The notes beneath the pieces are model-generated. The model was not told the origin of the DNA and did not search any database. It saw only the letters and a list, made by a program, of their open reading frames with translations. From positions 62,001 to 126,000 of the forward strand of contig NZ_FMYZ01000008.1 of assembly GCF_900101625.1 (NCBI RefSeq): 64,000 nucleotides of DNA. Reading direction: 5' to 3'. How positions within the stretch are numbered: the first letter of the stretch is position 1; each line of letters starts with the position of its first letter. The position numbers were made by a program, and so were the translations under genes. Shown here piece by piece: positions 51,482 to 59,483 of the stretch. The DNA comes from Cupriavidus sp. YR651 (GTDB taxonomy: Bacteria; Pseudomonadota; Gammaproteobacteria; Burkholderiales; Burkholderiaceae).

Positions 51482-52645
51482 GTGAAAACTAGTGAATTCC
51501 AGACTGCCCGCAGATCCGAAGCCGGATCGCGCCGCCCGATGGGCGCGACGCTGGCCATGCTGGGCGCCGCGATGCTGCTCTCCGCCTGCGCGGCATCGCC
51601 GGGCATGATGTTCAGCGCCAACGCACCGGTCAGCGCCGTCAGCCCCGAGACGAAGCCCGACGTCACGCCGATCACGCTGGATCTGGTCCGCGAGCAGCGC
51701 GCCAAGGCCAAGCCCACCAATGCGAACGTGGAAGAGCTCTACGGCAAGCCGGAGCCGTATCGCATCGGCGGCGGCGACATCATCTCGGTCGTGGTGTGGG
51801 ATCACCCCGAACTCGTGTTTCCGACGCAGACCTACAGCATCGGTGCGGCCTTCGAGATTCCTACGTCGAGCGGTGGATCGAACATGCCTGGCTACGTCGT
51901 GAGCCCGGCTGGCGACATCCAGTTTCCCTATGCCGGCGTGATGAAGGTCGCCGGCAAGACCGCCAACGAGGTGCGTGACGAGATGGCCCGCATCCTCTCC
52001 CGCGTGGTCCGCGATCCCCAGATGACCGTGCGCGTGCTGGGCTTTCGCAGCCAGCGCGTCTACGTCGATGGCGAAGTGAAGACCCCGGGCATGCTGGCCA
52101 TCGACGACGCGCCGATGACGCTCGTCGAAGCGCTGAACCGCGCGGGCGGCGTGCTGAACCTGACCGGCGACAACAGCCGCGTCCGCGTCACGCGCGGCGA
52201 GCGCAGCTGGTACGTGAACATCCCGGCGCTGCTGGCGAAGGGCGTGGATCCGTCGCAGATCCTGCTGCGCTCGGGCGACATCGTCCGCGTGGAGCAACGC
52301 GAGGACAGCAAGATCTTCGTGACTGGCGAGGTGGTCAAGCCGTCGTCGCTGCTCATGCGCAATGGGCGCATGACGCTGAACGAGGCGCTGGGCGACGCGG
52401 GCGGCGTGAATCCTGCGTCGGCCAACGCCGAGCAGATCTTCGTCATCCGCAAGACGGACGCCGGCAACCCGAAGGTCTACCACCTGGATGGCACCTCGCC
52501 GGTGGCGCTGGCCATCGCGGAGAGCTTCGAGCTGGAACCGAAGGACGTGGTGTACGTCGATGCACGCGACCTCGTGCGCTGGAGTCGGGTGATGACCTTG
52601 CTGATCCAGCCGATCGTCGGCACGGCCAGCATTGCGCGCCCATGA
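51482..52645 (+). CDS. wza: Wza-type polysaccharide export lipoprotein
   Basis: 387 aa from GTG 51482, chosen because GGGAG stands 7 nt upstream; an ATG 15 codons earlier has no site. Lipobox AMLLSAC. Then YRIGGGDIISVVVWDHPELV (poly-export domain), SPAGDIQFPYAGVMKVAGKT and two SLBB repeats (QRVYVDGEVKTPGMLAI, KIFVTGEVVKPSSLLM). It forms the outer-membrane export channel with Wzc. First gene of wza-wzb-wzc. Confidence 0.95.
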   Translation: MKTSEFQTARRSEAGSRRPMGATLAMLGAAMLLSACAASPGMMFSANAPVSAVSPETKPDVTPITLDLVREQRAKAKPTNANVEELYGKPEPYRIGGGDIISVVVWDHPELVFPTQTYSIGAAFEIPTSSGGSNMPGYVVSPAGDIQFPYAGVMKVAGKTANEVRDEMARILSRVVRDPQMTVRVLGFRSQRVYVDGEVKTPGMLAIDDAPMTLVEALNRAGGVLNLTGDNSRVRVTRGERSWYVNIPALLAKGVDPSQILLRSGDIVRVEQREDSKIFVTGEVVKPSSLLMRNGRMTLNEALGDAGGVNPASANAEQIFVIRKTDAGNPKVYHLDGTSPVALAIAESFELEPKDVVYVDARDLVRWSRVMTLLIQPIVGTASIARP

Positions 52646-52668
52646 TGCAACGCGCGCATGGAGCGACG

Positions 52669-53133
52669 ATGGTCCGGACGATCCTGGTGGTCTGCCTCGG
52701 CAACCGGTGCAGAAGCCCGATGGCGGCCGATCTCCTGAAGCGCGCACTGCCGGAGTGCAACGTGGTGTCCGCCGGGCTTGAGCCGCCGGTCGGCGCCACG
52801 GCGGACCCCCGGGCGGTGCGGCTGCTGGCGACGGAAGGCGGCGACCTCGCGGCGCATCGCGCGCGCGCCATCGATGCCGCGCTGGTCGCCGGTGCAGACC
52901 TTGTGCTGGTGATGGACGACGAGCAGCGCGAAGTCCTGGAAGACATGTTCCCGGCCGCGCGCGGCAAGACATACCGCCTGTGCGAACGCGAACAAACCGA
53001 TGTACCCGACCCCTACGGGGGGTCGCAGAACATGTTCGTCATCGTGCTTGGGTTGATCAAAATGGGTGTTGAATCGTGGTCGGCAAGAATCCTTGCGGCA
53101 GAGCCGGCCCACCGCCACGGAGGGGCGTCATGA
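52669..53133 (+). CDS. wzb: Wzb, low-molecular-weight protein tyrosine phosphatase
   Basis: 154 aa. P-loop C9-LGNRC-R15 in VCLGNRCRSP (usual is GNICRSP; Ile to Arg here), and the catalytic acid in DVPDPYGG. It dephosphorylates the Tyr tail of Wzc, which is needed for polymer assembly cycles. The start MVRTIL is set by GGAG 5 nt upstream and the position of the P-loop; ATG 52642 overlapping the wza stop would add 9 residues. Its stop overlaps wzc (ATGA). Confidence 0.93.
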   Translation: MVRTILVVCLGNRCRSPMAADLLKRALPECNVVSAGLEPPVGATADPRAVRLLATEGGDLAAHRARAIDAALVAGADLVLVMDDEQREVLEDMFPAARGKTYRLCEREQTDVPDPYGGSQNMFVIVLGLIKMGVESWSARILAAEPAHRHGGAS

Positions 53134-55376
53134 GCAACGTTCGGAGTTTCCGGGACCACGGGCCCGACACTTGGGAAGAGGCCGATAAGCCAATTGACAT
53201 GACGTCCTACCTGGACGTGCTGATTCGCTACCGGTGGACATTCTTCATCGTCGCCGCATCGATTGTCGGTATTGGCCTGCTCTACGCGTTCCTGGCCACG
53301 CCGGTCTACCGCGCGGACATCATGGTGCAGGTGGAGGAGACCAACCCCGGCAACAATGCCAGCAAGCTGGCGGCCAGCATCTCGCCGGTGTTCGACGTCA
53401 AGCCGGCAGCGACGGCCGAGATCGAACTGCTGCGCTCGCGCATGGTGGTCGGCAAGGCGGTGGACACGCTGCGGCTCGATATCGAGGCTTCGCCACGATA
53501 CTTCCCGATGATTGGCGCGGCGATCGCCAGCTATAACCCCGAGCTGTCCAAACCCGGCCTGTTCGGCTTTGGCGGCTATGCCTGGGGCGGCGAGTCGATC
53601 TCCGTCGCACGGCTCGACGTGCCCGCGCAGATGGAAGGCCGCCGCATGACGGTGACCGCCACCGGCGACAACAAGTACCGGCTCAGCTTCGCCAGCAGCG
53701 AGCTCACGGCGGACGGCACGGTGGGATCGCCACTGACCGTGGCCATCACAGGCGGCGACGTCACCATCCTCGTCAGCCGGCTGGATGGCCGGCCCGGCAC
53801 GCAGTTCACGGTCACCCACATCCCGCGCGCAACGGCCATCTCTCTGCTGCAGGACCAGCTGGCCATCTCCGAGCGCGGCAAGCAGAGCGGTGTGATCGGC
53901 GTTGCGCTGGAAGGGGCTTCGCCGGGCAAGACCGCGGCCATCCTCAATGAGATCGGCAACGAGTACGTCGACCAGAACGTTCGCCGCAAGGCCGCCGAGG
54001 CCGAGAAATCGGTCAACTTCCTGGAAGGCCAGCTGCCGCAGCTCAAGCAGCAGATGGAAGCCGCGGAGTCCCGCTACAACGCGATGCGCAACCAGCGCGG
54101 CACCATCGACCTCAGCGAGGAATCGAAGCTCATCCTGTCGCAGTCGGTCCAGATCCAGACCAAGCTGCAGGAACTGCGCCAGAAGCGGCAGGAGCTGATT
54201 GCCCGGTTCACCGGCAATCATCCGACGATCGAGATCCTCGACAACCAGATCGCCGGACTCACCGGGCAGCTCAACGGCGTGACCGGCAAGATCCAGAAGC
54301 TGCCGGAAGTCGAGCAGAACGTGGTGCGCCTGATGCGTGACGTCAAGGTCAACACGGAGCTCTACCAGTCGCTGCTCAATGACGTGCAGCAACTCAGGCT
54401 CGTCAAGGCCAGCAAGGTGGGCACGGCGCGCCTGGTCGATCCTGCCGAAGTGCCGCTCAAGCCGATCCGGCCGAACCGTCTGCTGATCAGTGGCACCTCG
54501 GTGGCGCTGGCACTGGTGATGGCGCTGCTGGTGGTGGCGACGCGGCGCCTGCTCGATGGCGGCGTCACCGACGCCGACGAGATCGAAGCGCAGTGCGGCC
54601 TGACCGTCTACGCCACCATCCCGATGAGCCCGCAGCAGGCACGCCTCGCCCGCAACAAGGAGGGCGGCGGCGACCTGCTGGCCGTGCAGCAGCCGGACGA
54701 TCCGGCCATCGAGAGCCTGCGCGGCTTCCGCACCGCGTTGCAGTTCGCGCTGCTCAACTCGATGCGCAACCATGTCGTGGTGGTCACGGGCCCTGCGCCG
54801 GACGCCGGCAAGTCGTTCATCTGCGCCAACTTCGCCGTCGTCGCGGCAAGCTCGGGCCGCAGGGTGTTGCTGATCGACGGCGACCTGCGCCGCGGCGTCC
54901 TCAACAGCCGGTTCGATGTCACGCGCAAGCCCGGCCTCACCGAGGCACTGACGGGTACGCGCCTGAACGATGTGATCCAGCACGATGTCGCCCCGGGCGT
55001 CGACTTCATCCCGACCGGTTCGGTGCCGCCACTCGCGGCCGACTTGCTGCAGAGCCCGGGCATGGACGCGCTATTGAGCGAGGTGCGCGCCCGCTATGAC
55101 CTCATCCTGATCGATACGCCACCGGTGCTGGCGGCAGCCGATGCCGGCATCCTGGCACCCAAGGCAGGCGCCGTGTTCCTGGTGGCGCGTGCCGACAGGA
55201 CGACGACCGGCGAGCTCAGCGCGGCACGCCGGCTGATCGAGCAGTCCGGCGCGGAGGTCAAGGGCGTGCTGTTCAATGGCCTCAAGGTCGAGGGCCGCTG
55301 GTACCGCGCGCACTACCAGTTCGGCAAGTATCGCTACCTGAACCGGTATGGCGCGACTCAGGCCAAACGGGCGTAA
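53130..55376 (+). CDS. wzc: Wzc, polysaccharide co-polymerase and BY-kinase
   Basis: 748 aa. N-terminal Wzz domain with first membrane span (RYRWTFFIVAASIVGIGLLY), a long periplasmic coiled coil (EKSVNFLEGQLPQLKQQMEA), the PxxP-like second span region (RPNRLLISGTSVALALVMAL), and a cytoplasmic kinase: Walker A GPAPDAGKSFICA, A' LLIDGDLRRG, B LILIDTPPVLA. The C-terminus has a cluster of five Tyr (YRAHYQFGKYRYLNRYG) for autophosphorylation. With Wza and Wzb it polymerises and exports the EPS. A 12-bp tandem repeat follows the stop. Confidence 0.96.
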   Translation: MSNVRSFRDHGPDTWEEADKPIDMTSYLDVLIRYRWTFFIVAASIVGIGLLYAFLATPVYRADIMVQVEETNPGNNASKLAASISPVFDVKPAATAEIELLRSRMVVGKAVDTLRLDIEASPRYFPMIGAAIASYNPELSKPGLFGFGGYAWGGESISVARLDVPAQMEGRRMTVTATGDNKYRLSFASSELTADGTVGSPLTVAITGGDVTILVSRLDGRPGTQFTVTHIPRATAISLLQDQLAISERGKQSGVIGVALEGASPGKTAAILNEIGNEYVDQNVRRKAAEAEKSVNFLEGQLPQLKQQMEAAESRYNAMRNQRGTIDLSEESKLILSQSVQIQTKLQELRQKRQELIARFTGNHPTIEILDNQIAGLTGQLNGVTGKIQKLPEVEQNVVRLMRDVKVNTELYQSLLNDVQQLRLVKASKVGTARLVDPAEVPLKPIRPNRLLISGTSVALALVMALLVVATRRLLDGGVTDADEIEAQCGLTVYATIPMSPQQARLARNKEGGGDLLAVQQPDDPAIESLRGFRTALQFALLNSMRNHVVVVTGPAPDAGKSFICANFAVVAASSGRRVLLIDGDLRRGVLNSRFDVTRKPGLTEALTGTRLNDVIQHDVAPGVDFIPTGSVPPLAADLLQSPGMDALLSEVRARYDLILIDTPPVLAAADAGILAPKAGAVFLVARADRTTTGELSAARRLIEQSGAEVKGVLFNGLKVEGRWYRAHYQFGKYRYLNRYGATQAKRA

Positions 55377-55377
55377 A

Positions 55378-55413
55378 GGATCACCCCGGGGATCGCCACG
55401 GGGATCGCCACGA
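55378..55413 (+). repeat. 12-bp tandem repeat after the wzc stop
   Basis: Three 12-bp units (GGATCACCCCGG, GGATCGCCACGG, GGATCGCCACGA) beginning 2 nt after TAA. Confidence 0.8.
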
Positions 55414-55478
55414 CCGCTCGCGTCTCCTCCGGCGAACGGTGGTGGCCAGTAGTTCTCGGTAGTCGTCGTCAAAATGAT

Positions 55479-55509
55479 TCGCCGCCCTCATGGGGCGGCG
55501 ATTTTTTTT
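55479..55509 (+). terminator. Intrinsic terminator of wza-wzb-wzc
   Basis: TCGCCGCCC-TCAT-GGGGCGGCGA followed by eight T. About 100 nt after wzc. Confidence 0.93.
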
Positions 55510-55573
55510 GGCTGTTCGATGATTGGGGGGAAGGTCGTCCGGATCGGGAGCATCCGACCGGGATCGGCCTTTC

Positions 55574-56161
55574 TCACGGTGTCCTTAGCAGTACGAAAAA
55601 CGGCCGGACGACCCCGGTCAGCAATTCACGGTCGGGATTGGTGCGGGCCAGAACCCGGAGGCCCAGGATGGTGCTCAGAGCGAGCCGCGCGATGTCGCCT
55701 GGAGGTTGCGAGGTAAGGATTGATCCGTCGCGCTGCCCGGCCGCGACACAGTCGCGAACACTCTTTTCCATTCCAGCAAAGACCTCGGTGACAACGTCCC
55801 GGAAGTCCTGGTCGTGCGGCGCCACCTCCAACGCCGTGTTCACGACAAAACACCCCTTGTGAAGCCTGTCGGCGAGCACCTCTTCAACGTTTGCGTCGAA
55901 GTACCGCTCCAATGCGCGTAAGGGCGGGTCATCGCTTCCGAAGATTGCCGAGCAGGTTTCGAGCGTCAGACGGACATACCGATCGAGCACGAGACGGTAG
56001 ATGGCTCTCTTGTCACCGAACGCGTTGTAGAGGCTTGGCGTAGTCGTTCCGGTGTGGTCGGCGAGGTCGCGCATCGATGTCGCCTCATAGCCGTTATTCC
56101 AGAAGCGTTGCATTGCGGCTTCAAGCACCGTGTCTTCGTCAAATTCCCTGGGCCTGGCCAT
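55574..56161 (-). CDS. TetR-family regulator
   Basis: 195 aa. HTH MARPREFDEDTVLEAAMQRF, WNNGYEATSMRDLADHTGTT, TPSLYNAFGDKRAIYRLVLD; C-terminal ligand domain with GCFVVNTALEVAPHDQDFRD, typical of the YcdC/AcrR-like group with C-terminal TetR_C domains. AAGGA precedes the chosen ATG. It is divergent from an alpha/beta hydrolase and the gap carries a large inverted repeat, so it represses that gene and itself. Confidence 0.93.
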   Translation of the reverse strand: MARPREFDEDTVLEAAMQRFWNNGYEATSMRDLADHTGTTTPSLYNAFGDKRAIYRLVLDRYVRLTLETCSAIFGSDDPPLRALERYFDANVEEVLADRLHKGCFVVNTALEVAPHDQDFRDVVTEVFAGMEKSVRDCVAAGQRDGSILTSQPPGDIARLALSTILGLRVLARTNPDRELLTGVVRPFFVLLRTP

Positions 56162-56206
56162 CTCGATCCTTCGGTCAATGGTGAGAGCGAATAACGCAAG
56201 TTGCAA

Positions 56207-56260
56207 TTTTATCACGATCGTCAAAAAACCTTTGCGAGTTTTCTGACGATCGTAATAAAA
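56207..56260. promoter_or_regulatory. TetR operator pair
   Basis: TTTTATCACGATCGTCA and its near-perfect inverted copy TGACGATCGTAATAAAA (16 of 17 positions), 20 nt apart. Each arm contains the palindrome ACGATCGT. The pair sits 46 nt from the tetR start and 111 nt from the hydrolase start, so it can control both promoters. Confidence 0.8.
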
Positions 56261-56370
56261 TCCGCCCAGCCGATGCCTGGTCCAATCTCGACCACTGACG
56301 GCCGGCGATCGCTGTGCCGCCGCGCAGCGAGCTACCAATCCCCAACCAGAAGCAAACCTGGAGTACACAG

Positions 56371-57261
56371 ATGAGTGAGCATGCCTACGTAGATGGGATT
56401 TATCCCTTCCCGGCCGTGATGCAGACGCGGACGATCGAAACCAACGGTACGTCCATCCACGTGCGGGTCGGCGGTCATGGTCCAGCGGTCGTCATGCTGC
56501 ACGGCTTCGGCACAACGGGCGACATGTGGGGGCATCTGGCGAGCGCACTCATCGAGGACCACATGATTGTGGTGCCCGACCTGCGTGGGTTGGGCCGCTC
56601 GTCAAAGCCTGATGGCGGCTATGACAAGAAAAATCAGGCGGCAGACGTGGTGGGCGTCCTGGACGCCCTCGGTGTACGTACGGCCGAACTGGTGACGCAC
56701 GACATCGGCATCATGGTCGGCTTCGCGGTTGCCGCCACCCATCCCGAGCGCGTGAACCGATGGGTGGCGATCGATGCGCCGCTACCCGGCGTCGGACCCT
56801 GGGATCAGATCACACGGGACCCGGCCATGTGGCACTTTGGTTTCGGTGGCCAGGACATGGAGCGCCTGGTCGCCGGCCGCGAGCGCATCTATCTCGACCG
56901 CTTCTGGAACGAACTTTCCCGCAACCCGAAGCGGTTTGATGAAGCGAAGCGCCAGCATTACGCGGCGCTCTATGCGCAACCCGGCGCAATGCGGGCGAGC
57001 TTTGCCCAGTTCCTGGCGTTCAGCCAGGATGCCGCCGACAACAGAGCGCTGCTTGCGCAGGGCAAGCTTCAGATGCCGGTTCTGGCCTTGGGTGGCGAAG
57101 CTACATTCGGCCCGATGATCGGCGCGGTGATTCGGTGTGCCGCCGATAACGTCGAAGATGTGATCATCCCGGATTGCGGGCACTGGATCACGGAAGAGCA
57201 GCCGCAGGCAACGACGGACCTGGTCGTCGAGTTCCTGCGTCGCCGTTCGCGCGTTAGCTAG
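56371..57261 (+). CDS. Alpha/beta hydrolase, epoxide hydrolase / dehalogenase type
   Basis: 296 aa. Oxyanion motif HGFGTTGDMW, PDLRGLGRSSKP, nucleophile elbow THDIGIMVGF with Asp as nucleophile (H-D-x-G) rather than Ser, and catalytic His in PDCGHWITEEQP. Asp nucleophiles are found in epoxide hydrolases and haloalkane/haloacetate dehalogenases; the cap sequence WHFGFGGQDMERLVAGRERI fits both. Start MSEHAYVDG with TGGAG. Controlled by the divergent TetR, so probably a detoxification enzyme induced by its substrate. It has no evident link to the EPS. Confidence 0.88.
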   Translation: MSEHAYVDGIYPFPAVMQTRTIETNGTSIHVRVGGHGPAVVMLHGFGTTGDMWGHLASALIEDHMIVVPDLRGLGRSSKPDGGYDKKNQAADVVGVLDALGVRTAELVTHDIGIMVGFAVAATHPERVNRWVAIDAPLPGVGPWDQITRDPAMWHFGFGGQDMERLVAGRERIYLDRFWNELSRNPKRFDEAKRQHYAALYAQPGAMRASFAQFLAFSQDAADNRALLAQGKLQMPVLALGGEATFGPMIGAVIRCAADNVEDVIIPDCGHWITEEQPQATTDLVVEFLRRRSRVS

Positions 57262-57310
57262 TGCTACGTAGTGCGGGGCCGCGCGTCGCATCCGGCGCGC
57301 GCCCCAATCG

Positions 57311-58981
57311 CTATCCGATGTACTCCACCAGCGCAACCGCACCGCCACCGGGCGACTGGTCGGTGCCCTTGCCGGGCACGAGGCTGAGGGTGCAGTGCTG
57401 CCGCGTGCTGCATCGGAACACGAGCCGCCGGTCGGTCTGCCCGCCGGCGGAGAAGGGCTGCATGCGCAGCGTGGCCAGCACCGTGGGCGTACTCTCGCCG
57501 GTCTGGATGGTGTAGGTGCCCTCCCCTGCGGACCCCGCCGCGCCGGGTGGCACGTCCAGGATCACGCGCATGACGATGGCATTCATCGGCAGCACCACCG
57601 TCTGCACGCCATCGGCGCTGGCCGGCAGCCTGCCAAACGCGTTCTTGAACGAGATGATCTTCGTCCTGACGGTTGCGGACGCGGCCACGTGCCAGCCTAT
57701 TTCCGCATCGGCAAAGACGCCGCCCGTGCAGTTGCCCCGGCACCCCTCCAGCGTCACGACCCTGCGGCGTCCGAGCTGATTGCCGGGCTCGGAGAACATC
57801 AGTGCTTCGTCCGGGTGGGTGTAGTTCAGGAAATCGCAGTTCCGGTAGGTGGCGCGGCCCTGCCCCCAAGGCCCCTGCCCGGTCGTGTACTGGTGCCGGC
57901 CCATGATCTGGCAGTTGTCGAACACCACCTGCGCGCCTGCCGTGTTGCCCGGCGAAAACACGGCGGAAACCGTGCCCGCGGCAAACGGCTGGTATCCCTG
58001 CGAACTGAAGTCGCAATCCTTGAAGCCGACGTTTCCTTGCTCCCATTCGCAATGGATCAGCCCGGCATGCCGCGATTTCTGCTCGACGCGCAAACCCTCC
58101 GCCTTGAACGAGCACACGCCCTGCGCATGGTTGTTGCCGCGCAGATTGAAGAGGAAGGTCGGCGCGCCCGGCTCGTACCCGCTGACATCGCAATCGGTCA
58201 GCTTGACGTTGCCGCCGCGCTCCAGCGTGATCCAGTTGCTCGACGACCAGTACTTGCAGTGATCGAACCAGTAGTTCAGGAACTGATCGGACGTGTTGTC
58301 GCGGCCCACGTAGAGGAAAGTCTTCCAGGTGCCGGCCCACGCGCAGCGCCAGAACTTCCATTCGCTGTTGCAGTTTTCGCCGATGAGGTTCGCGCCGTAT
58401 CGCCAGTTGCCGGTGAAGATGCAGTCATCGAACGCATAGTCCTGCGCGCCGCCCGCGCTGGCACTGTCGATCAGATCGTTGTCCGGTGCCTTGCCATGGA
58501 ACTGGATGTTGCGAAAGCGCACGACCAGCGCCTTGTCGTGATTCTTCATCAGCGCGCCGGGGCCCTTCGGCTCGTAGAGCAGCACCACCGAGCCGGGTGG
58601 CCCGTCCCCTTCGATCGTCAGCCCCTGGGTGCGGGCCGAGAACAGCGAGGAGTCCAGCAGCGCGCCTGGCCGGGTCAGCTTGTAGGTGCCGGGCGGCAGC
58701 ACGATCCGCTTGTTGCCGATCATGTTGGGGTTCTCGCCCGCAACCGACTTGCGCGCCAGCGATGCGACGTACCGCACGGCGCTGGTGAATGCGGCGTCCG
58801 ACGGGTTGCGGCCGGTCGGGTCCAGCCCTTCGTATTCCGTGATCGAGACCACGCGCTCGGCCATGGTGTCCGCCGCCGTGCGCGCCATCGCGCTCCGGCT
58901 GCCGCCCGACGCCGCCACGGCCGCTCCCGCGCCTGTGATGATGCCCAGCCGCGTCAGGAAACTGCGCCGGAGATTGCTCAT
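57311..58981 (-). CDS. Secreted right-handed beta-helix protein
   Basis: 556 aa. Tat-like signal SNLRRSFLTRLGIITGAGAA. The mature part begins as a pectate-lyase-3-type helix (VSITEYEGLDPTGRNPSDAA, RIVLPPGTYKLTRPGALL, TQGLTIEGDGPPGSVVLLYE) and continues with short beta-helix coils rich in 'F.nC.f.g' (FDDCIFTGNWRYGANLIG, FKDCDFSSQGYQPF, YRNCDFLNYTHPDEAL). A beta-sandwich-like C-terminal part ends VALVEYIG. Such folds lyse, epimerise or bind polysaccharides. It is 52 nt downstream of the cytochrome c gene on the same strand, so it may be part of that unit and act on the locus polymer. No catalytic residues can be assigned. Confidence 0.8.
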   Translation of the reverse strand: MSNLRRSFLTRLGIITGAGAAVAASGGSRSAMARTAADTMAERVVSITEYEGLDPTGRNPSDAAFTSAVRYVASLARKSVAGENPNMIGNKRIVLPPGTYKLTRPGALLDSSLFSARTQGLTIEGDGPPGSVVLLYEPKGPGALMKNHDKALVVRFRNIQFHGKAPDNDLIDSASAGGAQDYAFDDCIFTGNWRYGANLIGENCNSEWKFWRCAWAGTWKTFLYVGRDNTSDQFLNYWFDHCKYWSSSNWITLERGGNVKLTDCDVSGYEPGAPTFLFNLRGNNHAQGVCSFKAEGLRVEQKSRHAGLIHCEWEQGNVGFKDCDFSSQGYQPFAAGTVSAVFSPGNTAGAQVVFDNCQIMGRHQYTTGQGPWGQGRATYRNCDFLNYTHPDEALMFSEPGNQLGRRRVVTLEGCRGNCTGGVFADAEIGWHVAASATVRTKIISFKNAFGRLPASADGVQTVVLPMNAIVMRVILDVPPGAAGSAGEGTYTIQTGESTPTVLATLRMQPFSAGGQTDRRLVFRCSTRQHCTLSLVPGKGTDQSPGGGAVALVEYIG

Positions 58982-59033
58982 GCGATTGCCTCGTGTCAGT
59001 CGCGGGCCCGCCGGAATCAGCCCGGCCCCGGGC

Positions 59034-59483
59034 TCACTGGGTCAACAGGTAAGACCAGAGCGCGGTGCACTCCTGGTCCGACAGCCGGTATTGGGGCATG
59101 GACCGCGCCAGCATGACGCCGGCCACATCGACGCTGTCGGCCATGACGCTGCAGAAGGTGTTGCGGTCGTAAGCCGTGGGCGGCCCCCCGCGGCGCGCGC
59201 TGAGGCCGAGCAACGAATCCGCGGTCAGCCGTGGCCCGAACGATTCGGTGCCACGGGTCGCCACGTGGCAATTGGCGCAACGCGACGCCCCGGCCGGCAG
59301 TGCCCGCGCCTCACCGCGCAGATGCGCCGCGAGCGCGGCCTCGCCGTAGAACATCGCCCGCCCCTGCTCCACGGCGGGCGACGCGGGTGTGGGCGTCACT
59401 TCCGCGGCCGCCGGCAGGCAGGCGGTGGTCAGCGCCAACGCCAGCAGCCACCGCGCGCCGCCAATGCCCGTCGCGCCCCCCAT
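59034..59483 (-). CDS. Periplasmic cytochrome c
   Basis: 149 aa. Signal peptide to about CLPAAA, one haem site CANCH (69-73) and a likely axial Met129 (ARSMPQY). The start overlaps the stop of the galactose-oxidase-like gene (TGATG), so the two are translationally coupled. A monohaem cytochrome c beside a copper radical oxidase could take electrons to activate or reset the enzyme; that role is inferred. Confidence 0.88.
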   Translation of the reverse strand: MGGATGIGGARWLLALALTTACLPAAAEVTPTPASPAVEQGRAMFYGEAALAAHLRGEARALPAGASRCANCHVATRGTESFGPRLTADSLLGLSARRGGPPTAYDRNTFCSVMADSVDVAGVMLARSMPQYRLSDQECTALWSYLLTQ

